Below are positions 1 to 6,686 of a DNA stretch of 12,004 bases, in pieces. Every line of letters starts with the position of its first letter. The stretch's first letter is position 1. Source of the stretch: Fulvivirga aurantia (GTDB taxonomy: Bacteria; Bacteroidota; Bacteroidia; Cytophagales; Cyclobacteriaceae); assembly GCF_009711475.1 (NCBI RefSeq), contig NZ_SMMD01000860.1:1-12004 (forward strand). The letters run 5' to 3'. The notes below the pieces were generated by a model. It was not told the DNA's origin. It saw only the letters and a list, made by a program, of their open reading frames with translations, and searched no databases. The translations under genes were made by a program, and so were the position numbers.

Positions 1-387
1 CTCTTTGATGGCATGAGAGCAGGTGATAGTGCTATGGTAAAAGAAACCTTTACTGAAGATGCTCAGATGTTTACTGCTACTTACGATAAATCGGGTAAGC
101 CGATGCTGCAAAAAGGTAGTCTTCAAAATTTTTTAGTAGCGATTGGTACACCTCGAGATAAAGTATTAGACGAGCCTATCTATAATACAGAAATAAAGAT
201 TGACGACAGGTTGGCGCAGGTCTGGACTGATTATGCGTTCTATCTGGGGAAAGACTTTCATCACTGTGGAGTAGATGCTTTTCAGTTATTTAAGACAGAT
301 GAAGGATGGAAGATATTTCACATCACAGATACCCGCAGAACAGAAGGCTGTGATGTGCCCGAAGAAGTAAAAGCAAAAAGAAAGTAA
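1..387 (+). CDS. NTF2/SnoaL-like protein (Lumazine_bd-type), 5'-truncated
   Basis: The frame is open from the first base of the window (it reads LFDGMRAGDSAMV), so the gene starts upstream and the Met at position 13 is internal; family members have the FFDGMRxGD stretch about 15-25 residues into the protein. Visible features fit the NTF2/SnoaL cone-shaped fold: an N-terminal helix, a strand with FTEDAQMFTATYDKSGKP, a central helix LQNFLVAIG, then strands VWTDYAFYLGKDFHHCGVDAFQLFK and the closing GWKIFHITDTRR. Members of this family are small soluble proteins, often called putative lumazine-binding or DUF4440-like; no reaction can be assigned. It ends one base before the ATG of the phosphatase gene and is probably cotranscribed with it. 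Family placement is fairly sure, function unknown. Confidence 0.85.
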   Translation, partial: LFDGMRAGDSAMVKETFTEDAQMFTATYDKSGKPMLQKGSLQNFLVAIGTPRDKVLDEPIYNTEIKIDDRLAQVWTDYAFYLGKDFHHCGVDAFQLFKTDEGWKIFHITDTRRTEGCDVPEEVKAKRK

Positions 388-388
388 T

Positions 389-910
389 ATGCATAATATA
401 AGAGTATCATTATTTCTAGTAAGCCTGATTTTGTTATCTGGCTGCAGCACTACAGCGCAGGAAATCACAACGATTATATTGGTGAGGCATGCCGAGAAGG
501 CAAAAGATCAGGGTAGCGACCCGGCTTTGACTGATGAGGGTGTTGCCAGATCTGCAGAGCTGGCGCGGGTTTTAAAAGACATGGACATTGATCATATCTA
601 TTCAACGCCCTTTGTGCGTACACGCGAAACCGTCAGGTATCTGGCAGAAGCAAAGAATATTGAGGTAAAAGAGTACAATCCATCTAAACTAGATGAGGTG
701 ATGGAGTTAGTAAATGACAATCGAGGTAAAACTTTATTGTTTTCTGGTCACTCCAATACAACGCCTACTGTACTCAACAAACTCGTAGGCGAAGAGCGAT
801 ACCAACAGCTTGACGATTCAGATTATGATAATCTCTATATTGTGACCTATCTCAATGCAAATCAGGTAAAAGTTGTAAGCCTCGAGTACGGAGAGGACAG
901 CGAACTGTAG
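389..910 (+). CDS. Histidine phosphatase family (phosphoglycerate mutase-like) lipoprotein
   Basis: A 173-residue protein with a hydrophobic N-terminal signal and a lipobox-like LSGC (Cys19), so it is predicted to be exported and lipid-anchored. The histidine phosphatase signature follows directly: LVRHAEK with R33 and H34 (H34 being the expected phospho-accepting histidine), LTDEG at 47-51, STPFVRTRET at 72-81 with the phosphate-binding Arg, and SGHSNT at 119-124 with the second catalytic-pocket His121. This is a short, minimal version of the fold, similar to SixA/phosphatase-type members more than to glycolytic mutases. The substrate cannot be told; a periplasmic phosphomonoesterase role is the natural inference. 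It begins one base after the preceding stop codon and is followed by 38 bases before the exonuclease, so it probably belongs to the same transcript. Confidence 0.9.
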   Translation: MHNIRVSLFLVSLILLSGCSTTAQEITTIILVRHAEKAKDQGSDPALTDEGVARSAELARVLKDMDIDHIYSTPFVRTRETVRYLAEAKNIEVKEYNPSKLDEVMELVNDNRGKTLLFSGHSNTTPTVLNKLVGEERYQQLDDSDYDNLYIVTYLNANQVKVVSLEYGEDSEL

Positions 911-948
911 CAAAACAACATTTAGTGGCTAGAGGTGTTTGATTGATA

Positions 949-1981
949 ATGTTACTCACCTTTACATCAAAAGGCATCTATTGCCGACAAGCCGATGTTT
1001 ACATCGACCCCTGGAAGCCTGTAAAAAAAGCGCTCATCACACATGGACATGCCGACCATAGCAGATGGGGGCATAAGCATTATTTATCAACTAAAGCAGC
1101 TGCACCGGTGATTTATCAGCGGTTAGGAGACATAAACCTGGAGGTGGTTGATTTTGGAGAAGTCACTCAGATCAATGATGTTAAATTCTCTTTTCATCCG
1201 GCCGGTCATATCGTAGGTTCGGCACAAATTAGGGTAGAATATAAAGGTGAAGTCTGGGTGGTATCTGGTGACTATAAATTAGAAAATGACGGTATTTCTG
1301 AGCCGTTTGAACCTGTAAAGTGTAACACCTTCATTACAGAATCAACCTTTGGTTTGCCGATATACAAGTGGGCACCACAGAAAGAAGTTTTTGCCGATGT
1401 AAATGCCTGGTGGCAACAAAATAAGGAGGCTGGCAAGGTCACGATACTTACAGGTTATGCACTTGGTAAAGCACAAAGAATCATTGAGCATTTAGATGAA
1501 GGCATTGGCACAATATATACTCACGGTGCTGTTGAAAATGTAAATGAAGTGATCAGAAATCAAGGTGTGGCGCTCAAGCCAACTGTGCGAGTTACTCAGG
1601 ATATCGATCCAAAAGAATTTAAAGGCAATATTGTAGTTGGCTACCCCTTCAGCCATTGGGAGCCCCTGGGTAAAGAAATTCAGGCCATTCTCAGTTGGCA
1701 TTGCTTCTGGCTGGATGGCACTGAGGGGAGCTCGCAGACGTAGGGCAGTAGATCGTGGCTTTGTGCTTTCGGACCACGCAGACTGGAAAGACCTAAATAC
1801 TGCTGTAACAGAAAGTGGAGCCGAGAGGGTATTTGTTACGCATGGTTACAGTCATATCTATAGTAAATGGCTGCAAGAAAAAGGCCTTGAAGCCGCTGTT
1901 GTAGAAACGCAGTATGAAGGTGAGTTGGGAGAAGTAAACGAGAGTACTACCAAAGAAGAGAAAGAAGAACAAAACGCCTAG
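949..1981 (+). pseudogene. Ligase-associated DNA exonuclease (MBL/beta-CASP), frameshifted
   Basis: Metallo-beta-lactamase/beta-CASP nuclease of the ligase-associated DNA damage response group. The first part (949 to about 1638) reads MLLTFTSKGIYC, DVYIDPWKPVKKALITHGHADHSRWG (zinc motif HxHxDH), HPAGHIVGSAQ and SGDYKLENDG. After VV at 1633-1638 the frame switches: frame +1 carries on into off-family residues and stops at 1741-1743, while the frame beginning GCTACCCCT continues with the family-typical PSAIGSPW, ASGWMALRGARRRR, GFVLSDHADW and VTHGY up to 1981. Removing one G at 1639-1640 gives a continuous 343-residue protein, normal length for the family. The frame-1 product would lack the SDHAD and THGY metal ligands. 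ATG at 949 is preferred to TTG at 943 because it matches the short family N-terminus. The cause may be a real mutation or a sequence error. It lies 9 bases before the ligase. Confidence 0.88.
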
Positions 1982-1990
1982 GTCTGATAT

Positions 1991-3580
1991 ATGAAGCATT
2001 TTTCTACACTGTTTACACAACTGGACCAAACCACCAAAACGCTCGTAAAGGTGCAGGCTTTAGTCGATTTTTTTACTGAAGCTGATGATGAAGATAAGAT
2101 TTGGGCGATAGCAATTTTAAGCCACCGAAGACCCAAAAGAACTGTAAAAACGAAAGAACTGAGAGAGTGGGCTGCTGAGTTGGCCAACTTACCGAACTGG
2201 TTGTTTGAGGAATCATATCATGTAGTGGGCGATTTGGCCGAAACGATTGCTTTATCGCTTCCCGTAGCTGAAAATCTGGAAGAAAAGTCATTGAGCTATT
2301 GGATAAGCAGTTTGCGTGAGCTTAAAGATAAATCAGATGAGGAGCGTAAAGAGGCAGTCGTAAATGCCTGGATGAGTATGGGTACCACCGAGCGGTATAT
2401 TTTCAACAAAATAATTACCGGAGGTTTTAGGATGGGGGTGTCTCAAAAGCTTATGACAAGAGCCCTGGCCAAACATACAGGTATTGAGGAGAGTATGTTG
2501 GCTCACCGCTTAATGGGCAACTGGTCACCAGATAGCACAGATTATGAAAATTTGATTTTGTCGAAAGATCCCGGTGAGGATAAAAGCAGACCTTACCCGT
2601 TTTACCTGGCCTATGCGCTTGAAGATGGGCCTGAGGGTCTGGGTAAACCAGAGGAGTGGATCGTAGAGCGAAAGTGGGACGGCATAAGGGGGCAGATCAT
2701 TGTAAGAGGAGGAGAAATCTACGTGTGGTCAAGAGGCGAGGAGCTGGTGACAGATAAATATCCTGAATATGAGCCGTTAAAAGAAAAGCTACCGGATGGC
2801 ACAGTGCTAGATGGTGAGATATTACCGTTTAAAGATGGCAGCCCATTACCTTTTAACTTGCTGCAAACTCGTATAGGTAGGAAAAATCTTAGTAAAAACA
2901 TCTTGCAGAAAGCTCCTGTTGTATTCAAATCTTATGACGTACTTGAGTGGAAAGGTGAAGACATACGCGAAAAACCATTTAAAGAGAGAAGAGAAATTTT
3001 AGAAAGGCTTGTAGTCAATACAGAGGCCGATGCCTTACATATATCAGAAGTAGTGCATTTCGAGAAGTGGCAGCAGCTTGATAAAGAGCGGGAAGACTCA
3101 AGGCAGTATGCCAGTGAGGGGCTGATGGTTAAACGTGCCGACTCGACTTACCAATCAGGTAGAAAAAAAGGAGATTGGTGGAAGTGGAAAGTAGAGCCGC
3201 TGACGGTAGATGCCGTTATGATCTATGCCATGAGAGGTCACGGCCGAAGAGCCAATTTATATACCGATTATACTTTTGCTGTGTGGGATGGTGAGCAGCT
3301 TGTGCCGTTTACAAAAGCATATTCCGGACTTACAGATAAGGAGATTAATGAAGTAGACAGGTATGTAAAAAGAAATACCATTGATCGATTTGGCCCTGTA
3401 AGAAGTGTAACACCCGAGCTGGTATTTGAGATAGCTTTTGAAGGAATTAATAAATCAACCAGACACAAATCCGGTATTGCTCTGCGTTTTCCGAGGATAA
3501 AGAGATGGCGTAAAGACAAGCCTAAAGAAGAGGCCAATACTTTAGAAGATTTGCATCAGCTTTTGGAAGTGTATGAATGA
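1991..3580 (+). CDS. ATP-dependent DNA ligase of the ligase-associated repair cluster
   Basis: A 529-residue ATP-dependent DNA ligase that seals nicks through a lysyl-AMP intermediate. The N-terminal helical DNA-binding domain covers roughly 1-200 (FRMGVSQKLMTRALA and MGNWSP are typical). The nucleotidyltransferase domain follows, with motif I ERKWDGIRG (adenylated Lys228), motif III VLDGEI (272-277), motif IV SEGLMVKR (375-382) and motif V WWKWK (396-400). The C-terminal OB-fold runs from about 403 to 510 and ends with the motif VI-like ALRFPRIKRWR. All catalytic motifs are present and the length suits the family found with Lhr-type helicase and MBL exonuclease in many bacteria (PP_1105-like). 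It is not the NAD-dependent replicative ligase LigA. It sits 9 bases downstream of the frameshifted exonuclease, and its stop codon adjoins a terminator of the opposite-strand gene. No Ku gene or LigD accessory domain is visible. Confidence 0.95.
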   Translation: MKHFSTLFTQLDQTTKTLVKVQALVDFFTEADDEDKIWAIAILSHRRPKRTVKTKELREWAAELANLPNWLFEESYHVVGDLAETIALSLPVAENLEEKSLSYWISSLRELKDKSDEERKEAVVNAWMSMGTTERYIFNKIITGGFRMGVSQKLMTRALAKHTGIEESMLAHRLMGNWSPDSTDYENLILSKDPGEDKSRPYPFYLAYALEDGPEGLGKPEEWIVERKWDGIRGQIIVRGGEIYVWSRGEELVTDKYPEYEPLKEKLPDGTVLDGEILPFKDGSPLPFNLLQTRIGRKNLSKNILQKAPVVFKSYDVLEWKGEDIREKPFKERREILERLVVNTEADALHISEVVHFEKWQQLDKEREDSRQYASEGLMVKRADSTYQSGRKKGDWWKWKVEPLTVDAVMIYAMRGHGRRANLYTDYTFAVWDGEQLVPFTKAYSGLTDKEINEVDRYVKRNTIDRFGPVRSVTPELVFEIAFEGINKSTRHKSGIALRFPRIKRWRKDKPKEEANTLEDLHQLLEVYE

Positions 3581-3603
3581 AAAACCCCGACTATAAAGCC
3601 GGG
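3580..3603 (-). terminator. Rho-independent terminator for the 3621-4553 gene
   Basis: Read on the minus strand, CCCGGC (3603-3598), loop TTTATA, GTCGGG (3591-3586) forms a six-pair stem with one G-T wobble. It is followed by a G and then five T residues (3584-3580). It lies 17 bases past the stop of the minus-strand gene and its T tract overlaps the last base of the ligase stop codon. On the plus strand the stem has an A-C mismatch and no T tract, so it probably serves only the minus-strand gene. Confidence 0.7.
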
Positions 3604-3620
3604 ATCAGAGTTAATAAATT

Positions 3621-4553
3621 CTACATTTCTAGTTGTCGTCTGTACTTTTCAGCTCTTTTGATCATCTTTTTCTGAGCTTCCTCAATGTTTGAAGACTTAA
3701 GCCGCTTTTTACCAACGAATACGAAAAGGACTTCATCGCTTTCTGTGCTCACAATCATATTCATATTGTAGGTGATAAGTCCTGCATAGTATGGGATATT
3801 TTTCCAATAATAGCAGCATTCTGCACTCTCTTTACGTTTTTTGTTTATTTCATTTTCATGTACAATGTTGTAAGGAGAGATACTCCAGGCAGATAAGGCT
3901 TCTTTTAGCTCTTTGTTCTTTTTTACATCGTTGTATTTAGGTGCTAAGAATGTTTTATTATCGATCTCATTGAAAAATTCTACAAAATTTTGTTTGTACT
4001 TATTTCGCATAGAACGGAAGGATTTATCACCCTCTTCCTCAAGTTCCATCGCACTGTTGAGGGATTGATTAAGCATGTTTATAATTAACCTCAGGTCGTA
4101 CTCATCTGTGATGTCAAGATTATTAATGGGCGATTGAGCGATCATTCTTTTCTTCGGCTGAGCCACATACATTTCTGCAAAGATATTTCTAACACCGTTA
4201 GACTCACGTGCCACAAATACCAAAGCGATACCATCTTCTGGTCTATCTTTGAAGAATTTTCTGTAGTCGTAGTCTTTTATAATGTAATCGGTAGCATCGT
4301 AAGATGAGCCACTCATTACCTTATCCCATAGATTATTGAGCTCAGTTACCGATCGAGATAGACTTTCAAACTCTTTCATTTTGTCTTTTCTTATAAGCTT
4401 TCTGAACTGCTTGTCACCTATTTTGTATTTGGGGACCCATAGCGTCTTGTTTTCTAATAAAGAATAATCAAATCCCTTGATAGGGTTAAATTGACCAATA
4501 GATTGAGATGAAATGAAAATTAAAAGTACAATAGAGAGGTAAAATTGTTTCAT
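3621..4553 (-). CDS. Secreted protein of unknown function with internal duplication
   Basis: A 310-residue protein I do not recognise. It begins with a clear signal peptide (MKQFYLSIVLLIFISSQSIG, cleavage likely near G20/Q21), with no lipobox, so it is predicted to be periplasmic or secreted. The mature part appears to be two related halves: ENKTLWVPKY at 34-43 and IDNKTFLAPKY at 197-207 share the NKT-PKY core. Each half also has a hydrophobic strand pair later on (GIALVFVARES near 108-118; MIVSTESDEVLFVFVG near 267-281). The C-terminus is a basic helix (IEEAQKKMIKRAEKYRRQLEM). Two adjacent cysteines (246-247) lie in the second half only. It is a single-gene unit with its own terminator, divergent from the NTF2-like gene at 4721. 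Coding status is well supported by length, signal peptide and terminator; function is unknown. Confidence 0.85.
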   Translation of the reverse strand: MKQFYLSIVLLIFISSQSIGQFNPIKGFDYSLLENKTLWVPKYKIGDKQFRKLIRKDKMKEFESLSRSVTELNNLWDKVMSGSSYDATDYIIKDYDYRKFFKDRPEDGIALVFVARESNGVRNIFAEMYVAQPKKRMIAQSPINNLDITDEYDLRLIINMLNQSLNSAMELEEEGDKSFRSMRNKYKQNFVEFFNEIDNKTFLAPKYNDVKKNKELKEALSAWSISPYNIVHENEINKKRKESAECCYYWKNIPYYAGLITYNMNMIVSTESDEVLFVFVGKKRLKSSNIEEAQKKMIKRAEKYRRQLEM

Positions 4554-4720
4554 TAGAAGTGATTTAAAATAAAATAAAAGAGCTAAAGTAAGAAAATGCT
4601 TAGATATGAGATCAGTTATTGAAGGAAATAATTAGTCAAAATATCAATTCGATGTTTAAACATTTAATTTTGATTTACGTTTAATAGTCTAAGATCTTTA
4701 ACATCAAAACACGAAAAACT
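4554..4720. promoter_or_regulatory. Divergent intergenic region, 167 bp
   Basis: This AT-rich stretch separates two genes that start away from each other (4553 leftward, 4721 rightward), so it should contain both promoters. I found no convincing match to the Bacteroidota TTTG/TAnnTTTG promoter pair on either strand, and no operator-like palindrome. The assignment rests on gene layout alone. Confidence 0.45.
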
Positions 4721-5080
4721 ATGAGCTACTTAAGCAAAGAAAAAGACTTGCAAAACATGGTAAACAGCGGCCAACTTATGGAGGCTTTTGAGAAGTATTA
4801 TGCTGATAATGTAACCTTAGTTGAGGCTACTGGTGATAAGTTTGAAGGTAAGAACGAAGCACGTAAGCATGAAGAAGAGTTTTTAGGCAAAGTGCAGGAA
4901 TTTCATGGGGCTGGAATAAACAAGATTACCTCAAATGAGGATGAGGGTACTACGATGTCTGAAGTGTGGATGGAAGTAACTTTTAAAGGCATGGATGCAC
5001 CTGTAAAAATGGAGCAGGTAGCAGTAAAGAAATGGGAAGGCGACCATGTAGTACATGAGCGTTTCTACTACAACGCTTAA
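4721..5080 (+). CDS. SnoaL-like / NTF2-fold protein
   Basis: A 119-residue soluble protein with the NTF2/SnoaL layout. An N-terminal helix (LQNMVNSGQLMEAFEKYYADNV) is followed by a short strand (VTLVEATGDKFEGKNEARKHEEEFLGKV), then three long strands including EDEGTTMSEVWMEVTFKG, MEQVAVKKWEGD and the closing VVHERFYYNA. The pattern 'x-YYADNVTLVE-x-G-x-FEGK' is the usual SnoaL_2-type opening. There is no signal peptide and no catalytic Asp/His pair that would single out ketosteroid isomerase activity, so the function is open. It is a lone plus-strand gene between minus-strand genes, and it runs into the long inverted repeat at 5101-5189, which probably ends its transcript. Confidence 0.88.
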   Translation: MSYLSKEKDLQNMVNSGQLMEAFEKYYADNVTLVEATGDKFEGKNEARKHEEEFLGKVQEFHGAGINKITSNEDEGTTMSEVWMEVTFKGMDAPVKMEQVAVKKWEGDHVVHERFYYNA

Positions 5081-5100
5081 AAAAGCTGTCATTTAAGACA

Positions 5101-5189
5101 AAAGAGGCTGTCTCAAAAGTTGTAAATAAATTCTTACATGTCATTCTGACGAAGGAAGAATCTTACTCACCTTTTGAGAGGGCCTCTTT
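5101..5189. repeat. Long inverted repeat, bidirectional terminator or palindromic MITE-like element
   Basis: The left arm AAAGAGGC-TG-TCTCAAAAG (5101-5119) pairs with the right arm CTTTTGAGA-GG-GCCTCTTT (5171-5189): 17 Watson-Crick pairs of 19, plus a T-G wobble and one mismatch. The arms enclose 51 bases. T residues follow on the plus side (to 5191) and TTTTG on the minus side, and the two flanking genes converge on it, so bidirectional termination is likely. The enclosed part has a nested pair ATTCTT (5130-5135)/AAGAAT (5156-5161) and contains TGTCATTCTGAC (5139-5150) and GAAGAATCT (5155-5163). From memory, this resembles a short sequence often repeated in Bacteroidota intergenic regions. 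The GAGGCTGTCTCAAAAG arm also resembles insertion-sequence terminal repeats. Confidence 0.75.
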
Positions 5190-5579
5190 TTACTTTCTAC
5201 TGTGAATGGCGATTCTATTACCCTCTGTATCGAGAAAGAGCCCCATAAACCCAACCTCAGGGGCTATCAGTTTCTTTTGCTGCAATACCTTACCACCTGC
5301 ATCTTCTACCTTAGATAATTCGTTGGCCAAATCACCAGAGTGTGCTGTAAAATACACCAGAGTACCATTGCTGCTGGGTGTGTAAAATTCTTTATGGTAC
5401 ATCAGAGAGCCTGATGCACCCATTCCATCTTCCTTCCAGGGAAACCAGGCCATATCTACTTCATCCATTTTATTACGGGTGAGCTTAAAGTCAAATACAG
5501 TCTCATAAAATTTAATGGCTCGACCTTTATCTTTTACAGGTATTTCAAACCAACCGACTACATTGTTTTTAATTTCCAT
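5190..5579 (-). CDS. VOC family (glyoxalase/bleomycin-resistance fold) protein
   Basis: A 129-residue single-chain VOC protein with the two beta-alpha-beta-beta-beta modules. The first is VVGWFEIPVKDKGRAIKFYETVFDFKL with MAWFPWKEDGMGASGSLMY; the second is TLVYFTAHSGDLANELSKVEDAGGKVL with VGFMGLFLDTEGNRIAIHSRK. The phrases EIPVxDxxRAxxFYExVF and FxDTEGNRIxIHS are typical of the uncharacterised VOC subgroup annotated as glyoxalase-like or lactoylglutathione lyase-related. The usual four metal ligands cannot be confirmed by eye, so no enzymatic reaction is claimed. It starts at an ATG 53 bases after the membrane-protein gene and may be the last gene of that transcript. Its TAA stop touches the right end of the inverted repeat at 5101-5189, which probably terminates it. 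Confidence 0.9.
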   Translation of the reverse strand: MEIKNNVVGWFEIPVKDKGRAIKFYETVFDFKLTRNKMDEVDMAWFPWKEDGMGASGSLMYHKEFYTPSSNGTLVYFTAHSGDLANELSKVEDAGGKVLQQKKLIAPEVGFMGLFLDTEGNRIAIHSRK

Positions 5580-5632
5580 AGCCTTATTTTTAGTTAATAT
5601 AAGATACTAAAAATTATGATACGGTAGTAGCT

Positions 5633-6220
5633 TCAAACCACTGTAAGTGCCAGGTAAACGACCCAGGCTATAAGGAGGAGAGGAATAATTACAACAGCAA
5701 TTTTTACCCATCGGGCTGTTTGTTTCTCAATGGGAGCAACCACCTTCTTTACAATAGGCAGGTTGAGTGCTTCTGCCACTTGTCTTTGCCATAATTGCGC
5801 GCTTTCCAGTGTGGCTGTACTATCGAGTCTTTGTTCATCGGTGGGGCCTTTCAATATCACGGTATAATATATTGAAATGGAGCTGGTTCCAGGGGGGAAA
5901 TTTGCCTTGGAGTTTTGCGTTACTTCTCGTCTTATGATTACACTTTCAAAATCTGACTTGTGATATGATTTTACGACTAAAGGTACAAAAAGCCCTTTCC
6001 TAACCTTTATCACACCTTGGTCTGCATAAATATCGACAGTGAAAATATAGCCAAGTACAAAAAAGCCAACGGCTCCTAAAAAATACCCAAATATCGTGAG
6101 TGTATCGAGAAGCTGACTCCCAAATAAGATCAATAGCAGACCTAGAATAATAATTGCCTGACCTGCAGTTTTTAGTCTCTTGCGCCTGTGTGGAGATGGA
6201 AATTGAAGTAATCCGGTCAA
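5633..6220 (-). CDS. Three-helix membrane protein with a PH-like soluble domain
   Basis: A 195-residue membrane protein without a recognised name. A basic N-terminus (HRRKRLK, 11-17) precedes two membrane helices at about 20-34 and 40-61. A strand-rich segment runs from about 62 to 155 (IYADQGVIKVRKGLFVPLVVKSYHKSDFESVIIRRE, then SISIYYTVILKGP and a helix SAQLWQRQVAEAL), resembling the PH-like domains that follow helical hairpins in other bacterial membrane proteins. A third helix lies near 171-193. The start is TTG: an in-frame stop lies nine codons upstream and no ATG or GTG occurs in between, and no later Met precedes the helices. The TTG lies one base past the stop of the upstream NTF2-like gene (TGAATTG), pointing to translational coupling. 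The PH-like call is an inference from pattern. Confidence 0.8.
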   Translation of the reverse strand: MTGLLQFPSPHRRKRLKTAGQAIIILGLLLILFGSQLLDTLTIFGYFLGAVGFFVLGYIFTVDIYADQGVIKVRKGLFVPLVVKSYHKSDFESVIIRREVTQNSKANFPPGTSSISIYYTVILKGPTDEQRLDSTATLESAQLWQRQVAEALNLPIVKKVVAPIEKQTARWVKIAVVIIPLLLIAWVVYLALTVV

Positions 6221-6221
6221 T

Positions 6222-6686
6222 TCACCTGTTTTTGATGTAGTGCTTCAAAGCTTTTTTCGCAGTCGTTCTCACCTTGCTTTTTACAAACGGGGTATATCCA
6301 AAAAAAAGGCCGAACGGACCCAGAGCCATTTGTGACCATTTCCAGAAGTTAAAATGATCCCTGTGCTCAATGATTTTACCTCCTTTGAGCTTAAACTCAG
6401 CATCAATTTTATTGTGCACTTTTCTTTTGGTTTTAGAGAAGGTATAGTGAGCTTCCCAATGTGCACCACCTTTATCACCATCGGCCCAAACCTCTGAGTA
6501 GGTCACTTGTAGGTCAGTGGCTCTACCCAGTAGCATACGCCACATATTTTTGGCTTCATCTCCCTGAAGTACACCAAATGCAGGGTCTTCAAAAACCACA
6601 TCATCTGCATAAAAAGAAATCATGCGCTCGGCATCACCTTCTCGAAAGGCAGTGTAAAACGCTGATATGATATGCTCATTTTCCAC
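6222..6686 (-). CDS. SnoaL/NTF2-like protein
   Basis: A 154-residue protein with a classic SnoaL-like opening: ISAFYTAFREGDAERMISFYADDVVFEDPAFGVLQGDEAKNMWRML, then strands LQVTYSEVWADGDKGGAHWEAHYTF, the conserved VHNKIDAEFKLKGGKIIEHRDHFNFWKWSQMALG, and a C-terminal helix with basic residues (TTAKKALKHYIKNR). This long form, with FEDPAFG and HRDHFNFWxW, is a widespread uncharacterised 'nuclear transport factor 2 family' group; the DHFNFW segment sits where related enzymes line the pocket. The start is GTG, overlapping the stop of DoxX by one base (TAGTG at 6688-6684), so the two are translationally coupled. The gene is followed after one base by the TTG of the membrane protein. Family sure, substrate unknown. 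Confidence 0.92.
   Translation of the reverse strand: MENEHIISAFYTAFREGDAERMISFYADDVVFEDPAFGVLQGDEAKNMWRMLLGRATDLQVTYSEVWADGDKGGAHWEAHYTFSKTKRKVHNKIDAEFKLKGGKIIEHRDHFNFWKWSQMALGPFGLFFGYTPFVKSKVRTTAKKALKHYIKNR

Noticed and set aside
13..15. ATG as start of the first gene
   Set aside because: The frame is open upstream to the window edge and the residues before it (LFDG) match the family, so the Met is internal.
1630..1650. Programmed +1 frameshifting in the exonuclease
   Set aside because: The sequence GTA GTT GGC TAC has no slow in-frame stop or known +1 shift motif at the switch point, and frame 1 continues for about 35 codons before a stop. Family members are encoded in one frame, so a mutation or sequence error is the simpler reading.
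1637..1981. Separate gene starting at TTG 1637
   Set aside because: Its product is simply the C-terminal third of the exonuclease family sequence, joined without gap to the preceding frame, so it is not an independent protein.
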